Source: Ipomoea triloba
Taxonomy: Eukaryota > Streptophyta > Magnoliopsida > Solanales > Convolvulaceae
Direction: 5' to 3'
DNA length: 64,000 nucleotides
Assembly (NCBI RefSeq): GCF_003576645.1
Contig: NC_044919.1
Span: 16,275,747-16,339,746 of the forward strand
Shown: one piece after another, positions 1 through 11,600 of the stretch
How the letters are laid out: each line of letters begins with the position of its first letter
How positions within the stretch are numbered: the stretch's first letter is position 1
Notes under the pieces: model-generated
Seen by the model: only the letters and a program-made list of their open reading frames with translations
Told to the model about the DNA's origin: nothing
Database searches by the model: none
Program-made: the position numbers and the translations under genes

Positions 1-440
1 TCGCCTCTGCGAGGGGTCTGATACGGGATAGTGAAGAGAATTGGCTTTAGGGCTTCATTGTTAATATATGGAGAGGGGGGAGTTTCATGACAGAGATATG
101 GGGCCTAAGGGAGGGTCTGCGACTCTGTCAAGAGAAGGGGTTGCGTCGATTGAGTGTAAAGATGGATTCCAAGGCTAAATTCAAAGAAAAAGAAGGGAAT
201 ACCCTGGTTGAGGATTGCTTGGGGTTGGCAGTGAGTTTTGAGTAAGTCTCTTTCTCTCATATCCCTAGAGAAGGTAACAAATGCGCTGACTACATGGCTA
301 ATCTTGGCCAAAATGGTGGCTAGGGAACGACAATGATGGATGAGCCTCCAGAGGGGTTGGTCAGTCTCCTCAGGAACGATGCGGGAGGTGCAACCACCCA
401 TAGAGTTAGATAAGCTCGAAGCTTAGCCTCTCTTTCTTCA
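1..440 (+). pseudogene. LINE (L1-type) 3' end, RNase H remnant, cut by window edge
   Basis: Broken reading frames match the C-terminal RNase H domain of plant L1-type LINEs. In order one can read a GLIRD-like strand near 15-30, an EIWGLREGLRL-like helix near 91-122 and an RLSVKMDSKA-like strand near 147-175. The hallmark tail REGNKCADYMANLGQ lies near 270-315, followed by a stop. In-frame stops interrupt the frame near 47 and 242, so nothing functional remains. The 5' part lies outside the window. A short (TA)n tract near 440 may be the degenerate tail. Family assignment rests on recall of plant LINE RNase H motifs. Confidence 0.75.
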
Positions 441-1134
441 ATATATATATATATAAGGCTTAAAGTATTGATTATATATGCAATTCTACTATGTTATTCA
501 TAAATTTCCTCCAAATTGTCTATTACAGTTTTTTAAAAGGTATTACATTTATGATATAAAGTATTATAAATATGACTTTAAAGTACGGATGATATCTGCA
601 ATTTTGTTATATTATTACTTTATTTCTGCAAATTATCTATTACAGTTTTGTTATAAAGTACTATATTTATGATATAAAGTATTATATATAAAGTTTAAAG
701 TATTAATTATATCTGCAATTTATTATGACCTATTTTTTTACATTCAATTCGTCTCGTAAATTGAGACCCGTGAAAATCAGCCCCTTAATTAAAGTGTCAA
801 ATAGTGTGAAGAATAAAAGAATAAAGAGTAGATTTTTTCATCTTTTCTAAAAGAACAAGAACAATTAAAATCATTTTCTATTAGTTTTTTAATCTTTTTT
901 ATTGTTATATTTTTTCTGTTTTATTCTTTCGAGGTCATCTTTATCCTTTTCTTCCATTCCAAGGTCGACAATATTACTTTTCGTTTTGAAAATACAAAAT
1001 GATGAAAAGCTCTACTTAAAGACACCAGTTTTGGCAAACATCATATGGCACTTTTGATTGGCAGAATAAGAATTCTTGCTTATATCAATTCTTTAAACGA
1101 ATTCCTATTTATTTTAAAGATTTTTTTTAAATAG
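441..1134. other. AT-rich intergenic DNA, no gene seen
   Basis: Very AT-rich. A roughly 90-bp motif built on 'gatataaagtattat' and 'tatctgcaattttgttat' recurs two to three times at about 470-720, so this part is a degenerate tandem duplication. The small open frame at 478-672 is a by-product of it. Nothing else recognisable. Confidence 0.5.
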
Positions 1135-1245
1135 TACTTAATCTATTACAATGCAGTATCTATTCATAACTACTTTCTCAGCCTCGAACCCACAACCTTT
1201 GATATAAGAGAGTAACTTAGTGCCACTGGACCACAAGGTTTTAGT
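1135..1245 (-). repeat. tRNA-derived SINE, family A, minus strand
   Basis: Read on the minus strand it has the family order: an A-box-like CCAGTGGCAC, a B-box-like GGTTCGAGGC, then the tail block containing TGAGAAAGTAGTTATGAATAG. The same order recurs at about ten places in the window. Confidence 0.7.
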
Positions 1246-1315
1246 CTATTTTAAAGAATTTGTAGGAGTTTAAAGAATTTGATTATGTTATAGACTCCTA
1301 CAATTATTATAGTTA

Positions 1316-1675
1316 GGAAAAAATGTCAAATAGACCACTGAACTTGTCGCTTTTGTGTAATTGGGCCATTGAACTTTAAGAGTGTGCAATTCAACCATCA
1401 AACAAGCAAAATTTGTGCAATTGGACCATTTTTACAAAAATTTTTAATTCAATTTGAGTTAAAAACATTTCAATATTGACTCCCAACTAGTATGGTAGAA
1501 GAAAATGCCACTCTTAATACATATATGTTAGTAATACAATTGGATTTTACTAGAAAATTTTTATAAAAATGGTTCAATTGCACAAATTTTGCTTGTTTGA
1601 TGGTTGAATTGCACACTTTTTAAGTTCAATGGCCCAATTGCACAAAAGCGATAAGTTCAGTGGCACACTTTTTCC
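1316..1675. mobile_element. Mutator-like foldback MITE, 360 bp, 9-bp target duplication
   Basis: Long terminal inverted repeats of roughly 115 bp with the motif CAATTGGGCCATTGAACTT on the left and its complement near 1630-1650. The direct repeat TTATAGTTA lies at 1307-1315 and 1676-1684. The 9-bp duplication and long inverted arms fit Mutator-like MITEs. No coding content. Confidence 0.85.
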
Positions 1676-1684
1676 TTATAGTTA

Positions 1685-2684
1685 TTAGTCACTCTTTAAC
1701 ATGTTTTTTTTATTGAACATGGAAATTTCTTATTATCTCACAGGGTGTGGTCAATCAATTCACCACTAATCAATACAAATAAATTGTTTTTTTTTTAATC
1801 TAAAAATGACTAATAGTAGATTGTAATTGTAGGGATGTGAAGCATTTTCCTATTTGAAATGCGTTTAGATGATACATGTTCTTGAATTAGAAACGTATGA
1901 AGTAATTAGAGTAACAACATTGATATTGAAAAGTTCAGGTAGAAGTATCAAATAGCTTCATCTACTATTCACAAGTGCTCAATTAATCCTTGTTCTAAAA
2001 TAAGATCTGGTCACATTTACTTTTAAAATGATGTTCGTTTAGCATTTTCTCAAGGTTTCCATCAAGTAACATTTCCATAATGCTGACTTGGAATTTAAAT
2101 AAAAATAATTTGACGACTTATTTCATTGTTGACTCATTCAAACCCAGAAGAAACCCAATACTCTCTCCCTCCTCATCCTCACCACCATCATTATGGTTGC
2201 TTGAAAACCGAAAATTAATTAATTGGTTGATGCCTAGCTCCCACTTGTTACTTGTGTGCCCAAGTAATCCCACAATATCTTTAGTATGTGGTTGCTGAAA
2301 CTTTCTATGATTGTATGATATTTATATGCCTATTAGCATGTCCTTTCATGCTTTGCTGTAGAGCTCACTAGCATCCCTCCTAAAACTTTTTGCCACCTAA
2401 TTACTGAACATGCTCAGATGCAGAACTTATACATGGCCTTGCACTCCTAGTCACAATTTGAAATTTCATTCTCCTGTTTGCCTCGAATGGACGTGCACCA
2501 ACTGTAAAATATCATATAATCTACGAGGTGTTTGAAACAAAATTTGCCATGAAACTTTGAATTGGACAACCAATGAGCGCATTTATTTTGTTCATTTTGG
2601 ATGTGCAGAGTGTTGATAGTTCTATCACTCACCAACCTTTCACGAGCACACAAGGGAGAGCATAAATAAGTTAGGACAAAATTA
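1685..2684. other. Intergenic DNA, no gene seen
   Basis: AT-rich. The small open frames at 2080-2298 (plus) and 2447-2653 (minus) show no recognisable domain and no splice or promoter context. Confidence 0.45.
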
Positions 2685-2968
2685 AAACTTGTGTGAGAGG
2701 ATCCGTGAGACAGATCGGGTCAATATGAAAATATAATACTTATACTGAAAAATGTAATACTAATCAAGAATAAAGTGTTTATTACTTATATGAAAAAAAA
2801 ATATCATACTTTTGAAGAAAAATGTAATACTTTCCTTTATTAGTAACAAATATTTTATTCTTGATTAATATTAAAATTTTTAATATAAATATTACAATTT
2901 AATATTGACTCGACTTAATTTGACCCGTCTTACAAATAAAAAATTTGTGAGACAGCCTTACACAAATA
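2685..2968. mobile_element. Foldback MITE-like element
   Basis: Left end 'aacttgtgtgagagg...gggtcaatat' and right end 'tattgactcg...gacagccttacacaaa' are imperfect inverted copies. The interior has mirrored 'atgtaatac' and 'attcttgatta' blocks. A related half-element lies at about 3225-3305. No clean target duplication was resolved. Confidence 0.6.
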
Positions 2969-3764
2969 TAACCGATGACTTAGTGATACTATCGCAATAT
3001 GGCAATATGCAACTGAAGTCTGGCCGATTTCTATCCCGAAAATCGTTGCGTTTTTTTCTCACAGAAATAGAAACAAAAGGCAATATGTTAGCCGCTGATT
3101 ATGAAGAGTTAAACTGTACTGCCCGCATGCGGCGCATGCCCGATATGGAAATGTTGTAATGAAAACAAATTGCCTACTCTTTCTTTTGAGGTTTTTTTTT
3201 TAATACATTAATATTTAGGATAATATTTGTGTAAGATCATCCAGTTTTAATCTTTAATTACATTACTCAAATATTCGACCCGTGGAAAGATCTCACATAA
3301 GTTTTTGCCACTAATATCTAAGTTACATTTAATGTGCTTTTCAATGATACTTATACTATTGTCAATACGGAGTAATATCTTTATTTTTTTGAGTACTATT
3401 AACTAAGCTGCTCCAGCCTAAAGAGTCCATACTCCATCACCGAAGTTTGATCCTGTGACATTTCCTTAAGGAGAGCCACAAATGTGTTATCTGAGCGCAA
3501 TGTGCTTGATATTGTTAATAATATCTTATACCATCAAATATATTATAAATAATTGTATTTTACATCATCATCATCATAAAATTAAAAAAATATTAAAAAA
3601 AGTGTTAATAAAAACTTGTCATGTTATTATTTTTAACAAATAACTTGCTAGTTACCAATAAAATTGATTTATCTGTATGATTTTGAATATCTTATTGGAA
3701 TTTTTTTAAAATTTGACAACAATTAAATTGATTCAGTCAAACTACAAGACAAACACTATTGGGG
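2969..3764. other. Intergenic DNA with an unrecognised frame and a SINE-like remnant
   Basis: An open frame continues to a stop at 3159 (84 residues from 2905) with fairly protein-like composition, but I recognise no family and it begins inside the preceding MITE. At about 3395-3505, on the minus strand, is a degenerate tRNA-like SINE of family B. The rest is AT-rich. Confidence 0.4.
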
Positions 3765-4114
3765 TTGTTATGCCATGGATCATCTCCACCTTGCAAGGTG
3801 GATTCAGGTCCATGTTCACAATTTTAGAACTTTATATTCACAATTTTAAAACTTTTATCCCCAATTACATAACTCGATCTATATTCACAATTTCATAACT
3901 TCATATTCAACAGTATAACACAATTTTTGGATCTATATAACAAAATTGTGAATATAGAGTTCAAAAATTGTGAATATTTAGTAATGTAATTTTGTATATT
4001 GAAATCTAAAATTGTGAATATAAAATTTTAAAATTGTGAATATAGAATTCTAAAATTGTGAACATGGACTCAAGTCCACCTTGCAATGTAAACCCGAGTC
4101 CATAGCATAATTTG
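3765..4114. mobile_element. Foldback element family F, copy 1
   Basis: Inverted ends: 'ttgttatgccatgg' on the left and 'ccatagcataatttg' on the right. Both arms carry a 'ccaccttgcaaggtgga'-type palindrome and repeated 'aattttagaactttatattcac' units, whose complements fill the right arm. The same structure recurs at 55401-55813. Confidence 0.75.
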
Positions 4115-4320
4115 TCACACTATTGTGGTAGGGCCACTACCTCACCACTTCTCAGACCTTTTGTGTGTTCTCCATCATCTCCATGGTGATTAGAAATGTC
4201 AATTTCAATCCAAAATTAATGAGTTAGCTCGATAAATTGAAAAGAAAATTTAAGTTTAGGGAAAAAATTTTAGCCAGATAAGTTTGATTGTTCAAACTGG
4301 CTAGTCCAAAATTTAGTGGG

Positions 4321-4324
<4 letters not shown>

Positions 4325-4374
<50 letters not shown>
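4325..4374. repeat. (TA)n microsatellite
   Basis: About 50 bp of uninterrupted TA followed by a short GA run. Confidence 0.95.
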
Positions 4375-4380
<6 letters not shown>

Positions 4381-5013
4381 TAGAAATTTATGTGAAAGCT
4401 CATCTTTAATAATTTTTATTAATTTTGTAAATAAAATTTTAATAAATTTTGAAAAGAAATAAATCGATAAACATGACAGCGAGATAAATTTGATCCAAAC
4501 CGCTACTGCTAAATAGAGGTGATTTCTTAAATCCAAACCGCTACTACTATTAAATATCGCTCACAGACTCACAGTCCCTTCACGTTCCAAACAGTAACGA
4601 TCCTAAGATCGAACGGTCGTACATAATTGCTGTGTAACATATGATATGTACATTTCTAGAATGTTTGAGAGCAAATTTTGATTCCTTAAATTTAATTTTA
4701 GTCTTATTTTATTTGTTATTTTTGAAGAAAATAACTACTATCTTTTTGTTGAAAGCTAAACAACTACTAATTACTCCATGCCAAGTAGCTTTCAGCTTCT
4801 TTTTTTTCTTCTTCTTTTTAATGTAGTCTAAAGTTTGTAGCGACAAACACAGTGACTAATCAACTCGCTGAATTATCGGCCCTTTGACATTTGATTATGG
4901 ATGAATGAGTCTCTTCCACTCAACATCCTCAGGTTAACTTATAGCTCAATGACACGTCTGTAGCTCTTCTAAATGGTAACAAGTTCAAACTCTAATAAAG
5001 TCATTTACTCTTT
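4375..5013. other. Intergenic DNA with a family B SINE remnant
   Basis: At about 4938-5005 a tRNA-like SINE of family B is seen ('tagctcaatgacac' A-box-like, 'ggtaacaagttcaaac' B-box-like). The remainder is AT-rich without a gene. Confidence 0.4.
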
Positions 5014-5276
5014 GGTCCTGTTTGGTAAATGACTTTTAGCTGATTAGGTTAGAATGTATGATTTGTTGATAACATTAGCTGATTGTAAAAAGTTGGTAAA
5101 TTAGCTGTTAGCTGATAGCTGTTTGTTATAATTTCTTTTCTCAAAAAACTAATTGAAAAGACTGTTTTGAGTAGCCTTTTCAATTTTAGTACTTGGGTGT
5201 TACAAAATATTTATTAACCAAACAACTAATAGTAGCCAAATAAGCCTGATAGGCTGATTATTTACCAAACATGGCC
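5014..5276. mobile_element. Short Tourist-like MITE, 263 bp
   Basis: Inverted ends GGTCCTGTTTGGTAAATGAC and, on the right, the complement of GGCCATGTTTGGTAAAT. Flanking TTT is found on both sides as a possible 3-bp target duplication. It lies about 340 bp upstream of the GH9 start codon. Confidence 0.65.
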
Positions 5277-5564
5277 TTTGTATTTTAATAGGTTAAAAAA
5301 TATATTGACAAATACTACGAGTCATTATTACTAAAAAAAAAAAAAAAAAAAATACTAAATTACTCTCTAAAAAATAAATTCTCTTGGCCCTGCGAGTCAA
5401 TTATGCAGTATATTGATGCGTAATGGCAAAATTTTAGCCGGTCTAACCGAACCAGTCATAGGAGTCCGAAAACAGTCAAATAACTTCTGAACGGTTGCCC
5501 AATTGTATCTCGCCACGCGGCCTCTATCCCAAGTATCCAATGCCCAGCTAAAATGTCTCCCCTC

Positions 5565-5571
5565 TATAAAA
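5565..5571 (+). promoter_or_regulatory. TATA box of the GH9 gene
   Basis: TATAAAA in a locally GC-richer, CT-rich context, 44 bp upstream of the ATG at 5615. This predicts a very short 5' leader of about 15-20 nt. Position inferred from sequence only. Confidence 0.6.
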
Positions 5572-5614
5572 CGGCCGTTCCCTCATCTCTTTCTTGTAAC
5601 CTCAGCAACCGAAA

Positions 5615-8600
5615 ATGGCGCGAAAACCCTGCAATTTTCCGGCTAGGTTCCGTCCATTTTCCGTCGCTACCTTCCTCATGTTCATCCTCTCCCTCAATTC
5701 TTTACCCCAGTTCTCCGCCGGAGGCCACAACTACCGCGACGCACTCCGCAAGAGCATCCTCTTTTTCGAAGGCCAACGCTCCGGAAGACTCCCACCGGAT
5801 CAACGCCTCCGGTGGCGCAAAGACTCCGCATTGCACGACGGATCCTCCGCCGGAGTAAGTACTTCTTAGTTTTTACTTTTTTCGGGTCACCAGGAAATCG
5901 AGAGTGTGCACTAGTAAATCTAGCTCTGTAACCTTAGCTCACAAAATATCTAAACTAGTTTAGATTGTCCATAATTGAACAGGTCAACAATATAACATAC
6001 AATTCTTAATGTAAAGAGCTAAAATTATACTTCCATTACTAGCTATAGCTTTTGGTTCAGTGATAAGCAACTTGATCCTAAAAATGGTATCCGGTCACGA
6101 ATTTCAATCCCAGCAAGAACAAAAACCGTGCCGTTGTTAATGACCTTGTGGTCTAGTGGCACTCGGTGTCCGGTTTACACTTTTACATCGACGATGGGAG
6201 TGGGTTCGAGCCTCGGTAGAAACAATTATTGATTCTTTGTGCTTCAGTAGGTTGAGAAAGTAACTATGAACATATACTACATTGTAACAGAGTCAATACT
6301 AAAAAAAACCATGCTCTTAATAAGAGGAATATATATATATATAATTAATACTTACTGATGAGTACATTGATTAGGTGGACTTGACGGGAGGGTACTATGA
6401 TGCCGGGGACAACATAAAATTCGGGTTTCCAATGGCTTTCACCACCACATTGTTGTCGTGGAGCATTATAGACTTCGGGCGGAGCATGGGCGGCGAGCTG
6501 CCGCACGCGGTGGCTGCGGTGAAGTGGGCGACGGACTACCTGCTGAAGGCCACCGCTAGGGACGGCGTTATATATGTCCAAGTGGGTGACGCATCTTCGG
6601 ACCACAAGTGCTGGGAGAGGCCAGAGGACATGGACACTCCGAGGACGGTGTACAAGGTTGACCGGAACAACCCGGGCTCCGACGTCGCCGGAGAGACAGC
6701 GGCGGCTCTGGCCGCCGCGTCAATCGTGTTCCGGTCACGTGACCCTGCTTACTCTAGGCTTCTACTGGACCGTGCCGTTAAAGTAAGTTTGTACTTATCT
6801 GGCTGTTTTTTAAATCATTACTCGTCTGCTGTTTTTGTCATGGGAAAGAACCATTTCTGGGCCCATTTTATGGAAACTGGTTTTCGCATTAAGTTCGCAT
6901 GTAACGAATTTCTTGACCGCTAATGAATTGAATGCCAACCACCTTAACACCCTATTTGGTAGGCTGAAATTCTAATTTAATTAAAGCCTAATTTTTTGTG
7001 GAGCATAATTAAATTGTTTGGTCGTAGGGAATTGCAATTTCATAGAATTACAATTTCTTTTATTTGTGAAATTAAAATTCATAGGGCTACTCCTATTAAT
7101 TACATAGAAAAAAAAAGAGATGAAATTACAAAATTACCCTTGATGATGATGATTTTAGTCTTTTACTTTTAATTTCCAAAATTATATTCTTATCTACCAA
7201 ACAGTTTAATTTGTAGCTTCAAAATAAAATGTTACCTCTAAAAGGAAAAAAATGTTTTTTTTTTGTCCCCAATTATTTATAATTACTTATTTTGATTTTT
7301 CACTATTCAAAGTTACAAGACATACTCGTAACTTTCTAAGATTGTGACGATTTTAGCCTTCCTTTTCACAAATAGAAATATAAGGTGTCACTAAATTTAG
7401 AATATTTTAGTGAATATTTTGAATGGCCGATTCAATTTGAAATTATGGGGGAATTATGCTACGCTTTTGTTATGTTGCTATACAGTCAAAAGCGAATGAC
7501 TTTATTTGTTGGCTGAGTAGAAGATGCCATTAACATGAGCAATATAGTATTTTAATCACATTGTTTGTAGATTAAAGACAATTGATAATTGCTCATTTAA
7601 TGGTGTCATCTCCACACTATTAGTCTATTACTTTATTAGCTTTACCCTTATTTGAATTATTACTATGATGGAGTATTGAATGTTTTGAAATTCTTTTAAT
7701 GCTTTTGTTTTTGTATCTACACACAAAAGTTTAAAAAAAAAAATGAAGAAGAAGAAATTTGCATAATATCAATTCAGTTTTTTGTTTTTTTTTTGTTGGA
7801 AAAAATTCACGTAATAAAATATATATTTTATCATTGAACGAAAATGATATATGCTTTGTTTGTAGGTTTTTGCGTTTGCTAACAAGTATCGTGGTGCGTA
7901 CACTAATGGTGCCTTAAATAGTGCAATTTGCCATTTCTACTGCGATTTCAATGGCTATCAGGTAAAATCACAAAATCGCCTGATAATATGTTCAACTTTG
8001 CTTGTTATATCGCTTTAATAATACAATCTCTTTTTCTTTTAAGCCTACTTTAATAATGTCTTCTATTGCACTATTATGTAACAAATTATTATGATTTCTT
8101 TTAAATTTTTTAGATGGGTATCAGTATAAATTGGGCTAGAATAAAATATTATTTGACTTATTTTTTAATTAAAGTTCATATCAAATACAAATACTTCTCA
8201 ATGGAATATTGGAATGTGATTTTTGTTATATATTAGCTTTCAACATCATCAACATTAATATGGGAAAATACTAAGGGTGTGTTTGATTCATGTGTTTAAA
8301 CACCAGGAATGAGAATCAAAATCATAGTAACTGTTTAGTTGACAATTTTTTTAAAATACAATTATGTGATTTGATTACCCCTTCAATTAAAAATCTCATT
8401 CCTTAATTAAAAATGAGTATCATTCCATCTTATTGGTAATTTGATTTTTAAGTTTGGATTAGTGCTTTTAGATTTTTGTATTGATTTTTTTTTTGTTTAT
8501 ATTGGTGCTTTGAATGTCATTATATTATGATCAATTACCTTATTATTTTTTTTTTGTATTTTTAAAACTTTTATTCCTATTACATAACCAAACATAAATA

Positions 8601-11600
8601 TTGATAATCATTTCAATTTGACTTTACTATCAAATATGTGCAAAATACTTTAACCAAAACCCATTACTATTATTAAGTTTTTGATTCTTATTCCGACTCC
8701 GATTCTCATGAGCGAATCAAACACACCCTAAATGTACTCCCAAGTGCGGGTATGTGTGTACGTGTTTAGTTTTGAGTTGTGAAGTTAAAAAAAAAAAAAT
8801 TGAAAATTAGGACGAATTGCTGTGGGGGGCTGCATGGCTACACAAGGCGTCAAGAAGGCGGGAATACAGGGAATACATAGTGACGAATGAGGTGATCTTG
8901 AGAGCCGCAGAAACCGTCAATGAATTTGGATGGGATAATAAACACGCCGGAATTAATATTCTCTTATCCAAGGTTAGTCTCATTCCAAAATTTTATATAT
9001 ACCTATATTTATTTACCCATAGTGTGAAAAGTTTTAATCTTCTCGAGTTGATTAATTAATGTAATAATAAACTCTTTTTTTTTTTGAAAACCGTAATAAT
9101 AAACTCATTAAACATACATGATGTTGTAATAAGAGTTAATACCACAAATGGTCCTCTGACTATTGGGCTACTACTCCTTTTAGTCCTTGACTTTCAATTC
9201 GACCACAAATGGTACTCTGACTTTCATATTTGACCACAAATAGTCCTCTGTTAAAATTTCTGTTAAATAGGTGTTAAATCTAGGGGTAATATAGTCAACT
9301 TAATTAATATTATTATGATTACTTCTTTTTTAGAATTATATGACAACATAATTAATTTCAAACATTAATAAACATTAAGTTAATAAATAAATATAAAAAC
9401 AAAATGGACGTGACAAATTACATAAATGAACAAATTAAATAAAAAATCATGATTAATGTTCGCAATTTGTACTTGATTAATTATATTAATTCAACGGTGA
9501 CGGCCTTCAGTTATGTCCCAAACAAAATGTTTGATCGATAAAGTGAAAACTATTAATCGGCCATGTATGAACAACCATGAAAATGATGTAAGCAAGGTTT
9601 TTGAAAAAAATTTCTTCCATTTTAATCTGTTGGTTAATCCAAAACAGATAGCTATAATATTAAATCTTCATTTTGTACGCATAATTACAAGAATAAGGTG
9701 TATTGTCTTTTTATTTAGGAGTATTTATATTTGTTAATTGTTTCAATTATGCTTGTTGGTGAAAAATTCTAAACATTTTTATTTTATGACCATTATATAT
9801 ATATATATATCAATTTGACGATAATACCCCTACATTTAACACCTATTTAACAGAAATTTTAATGAAGGACTATTTGTGGTCAAAAATGAAAGTCAGAGGA
9901 CCATTTATGGTCGAATTGAAAGTCGAGGACTAAAAGGAGTACTACCCCAATAGTCAGAGGACCATTTGTGGTATTAACTCTTGTAATAATTAAACAATAC
10001 CAATTTATATAAGGAGATTCCAACTAATTTACCTAATTCCATGGTGAGTCGCAAGACTGAGTCAAAGACCGCACAGTGAGCTGTAGGATTCGACCAAATT
10101 CAACCGCTCTAGCCCTGGAGATGGGCTCTGAAGAACGGCGATCACTTGGGACCGGCTGCAGAGGCCTAGTCCAGACCCAGGACTCGGGCCTCCAGTCCTT
10201 GATTCTGGGTCCCGCTACTCGGCTCGAGTAGTCTCATCCAAGTCCTTTGTCTTGAGCTGTTGGGCCTTCTTTTTGTGCACCTAGCTCTGAGCTCTCAGAC
10301 CCGGTCACAGGATCACACAACTATGTGGACCACAGTCTAAAACGACGTTGTTAATATTTATGAGTTAAAATAATGTAGATTATGAGTTAGAATAATGTAC
10401 TTTATATGTTAGAATAATGTACATTATGTGTTAGAATAATGAAACTATTGAGATAAAATAATGTACATTATGTGTTAGAATAATGAATCTTCTAGGCTAA
10501 GATAATGTACTTTATGAGTTAAAATAATATACAATATGCTTTAGAATAATGTATATTATGTGTTAGAAAAATGAAACATTTGGGATAAAATAATGTACTT
10601 TATGAGTTAAAATAATGTATAATATGCTTTGGAATAATGTACATTATGAGTTATAAAAATATATGTTACAATGGGTCGTATGAAAAAAGAAATTATGCAA
10701 AACGAGGTTGCTTTTCGACCATGCATGGTCCATGCAATAACTATTGTCCAGACCACATGCCTCCATTCAGGGTGCATTTCCAATATCTCCATTACACATA
10801 TACATTTATATTTGTTTGAAAGTCAATTCGATTATTTGCGTGTGACAATGGAATAAATATATGATTGTATATTAATACTAGTTTTATACGCGCATTGCGC
10901 GAATGGGTTAATGCCCAATGTTTATATTTAAATAAATATTTGAAAGTATATCAATGCAAGATTATATATGAGAAGTTTATACATGGGTAATTGAATGTCG
11001 AATTTTTTTTATTTAAATATATAACTCAAAGTATATGAATCTAAGATAATATAGAAAATTCATTATAATTATTACTAAAATAAATGTTTGCAACCTTGTA
11101 AAATCGATAGTCTAAATATTTGGTCTAAAAATGATAGTTAAATAAATACTACTTTTAATTTGAATTTTTCTAAGTGTTCTTAATTTTCTTTTGAGTAACA
11201 TTGTCATTGTCTTCATCTTTACTATTTGTTCTCTTCCTTTTTGTTGGTAGTGTGTTATTTGCAATTCGGTTATTGTTGGTAGCATAGATGATAACGTTAT
11301 GCAATGAGATTATGATATAGGAGCTATGGACTTTCCTTTAGTTGTTCTGCTTGGGGGTTCGTTTGGTTCAACCATTATTGTTGAATGAGTTGTTGTGGAT
11401 AAAGAAATCCCTAGTTTAAGAAAAAAGATTAAATAAATTAATAAAAATTTGAAATTTTAAAATATTATGTATTCCAAAGATATTAAAAGGTATTTTCTCG
11501 CTTCAATTTGCTGGATAATGGGTTATTTGAGTACTTTCATTGTCAACGAATCCCCCAAGTAGTTAATATGATTGGTTTCAAACTATTCTTTTTTTCTTCA

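Noticed and set aside
4321..4536. Membrane peptide ending in an alternating Tyr-Ile run
   Set aside because: Translation of a (TA)n microsatellite; the same holds for frames at 36263, 44237 and 44710.
6142..6309. A genuine tRNA gene
   Set aside because: Box A and B-like motifs are present, but no cloverleaf or anticodon arm can be drawn and the same sequence recurs as SINE copies with a common tail.
6345..6605. Minus-strand frame opposite GH9 exon 2
   Set aside because: Shadow of the conserved plus-strand catalytic exon.
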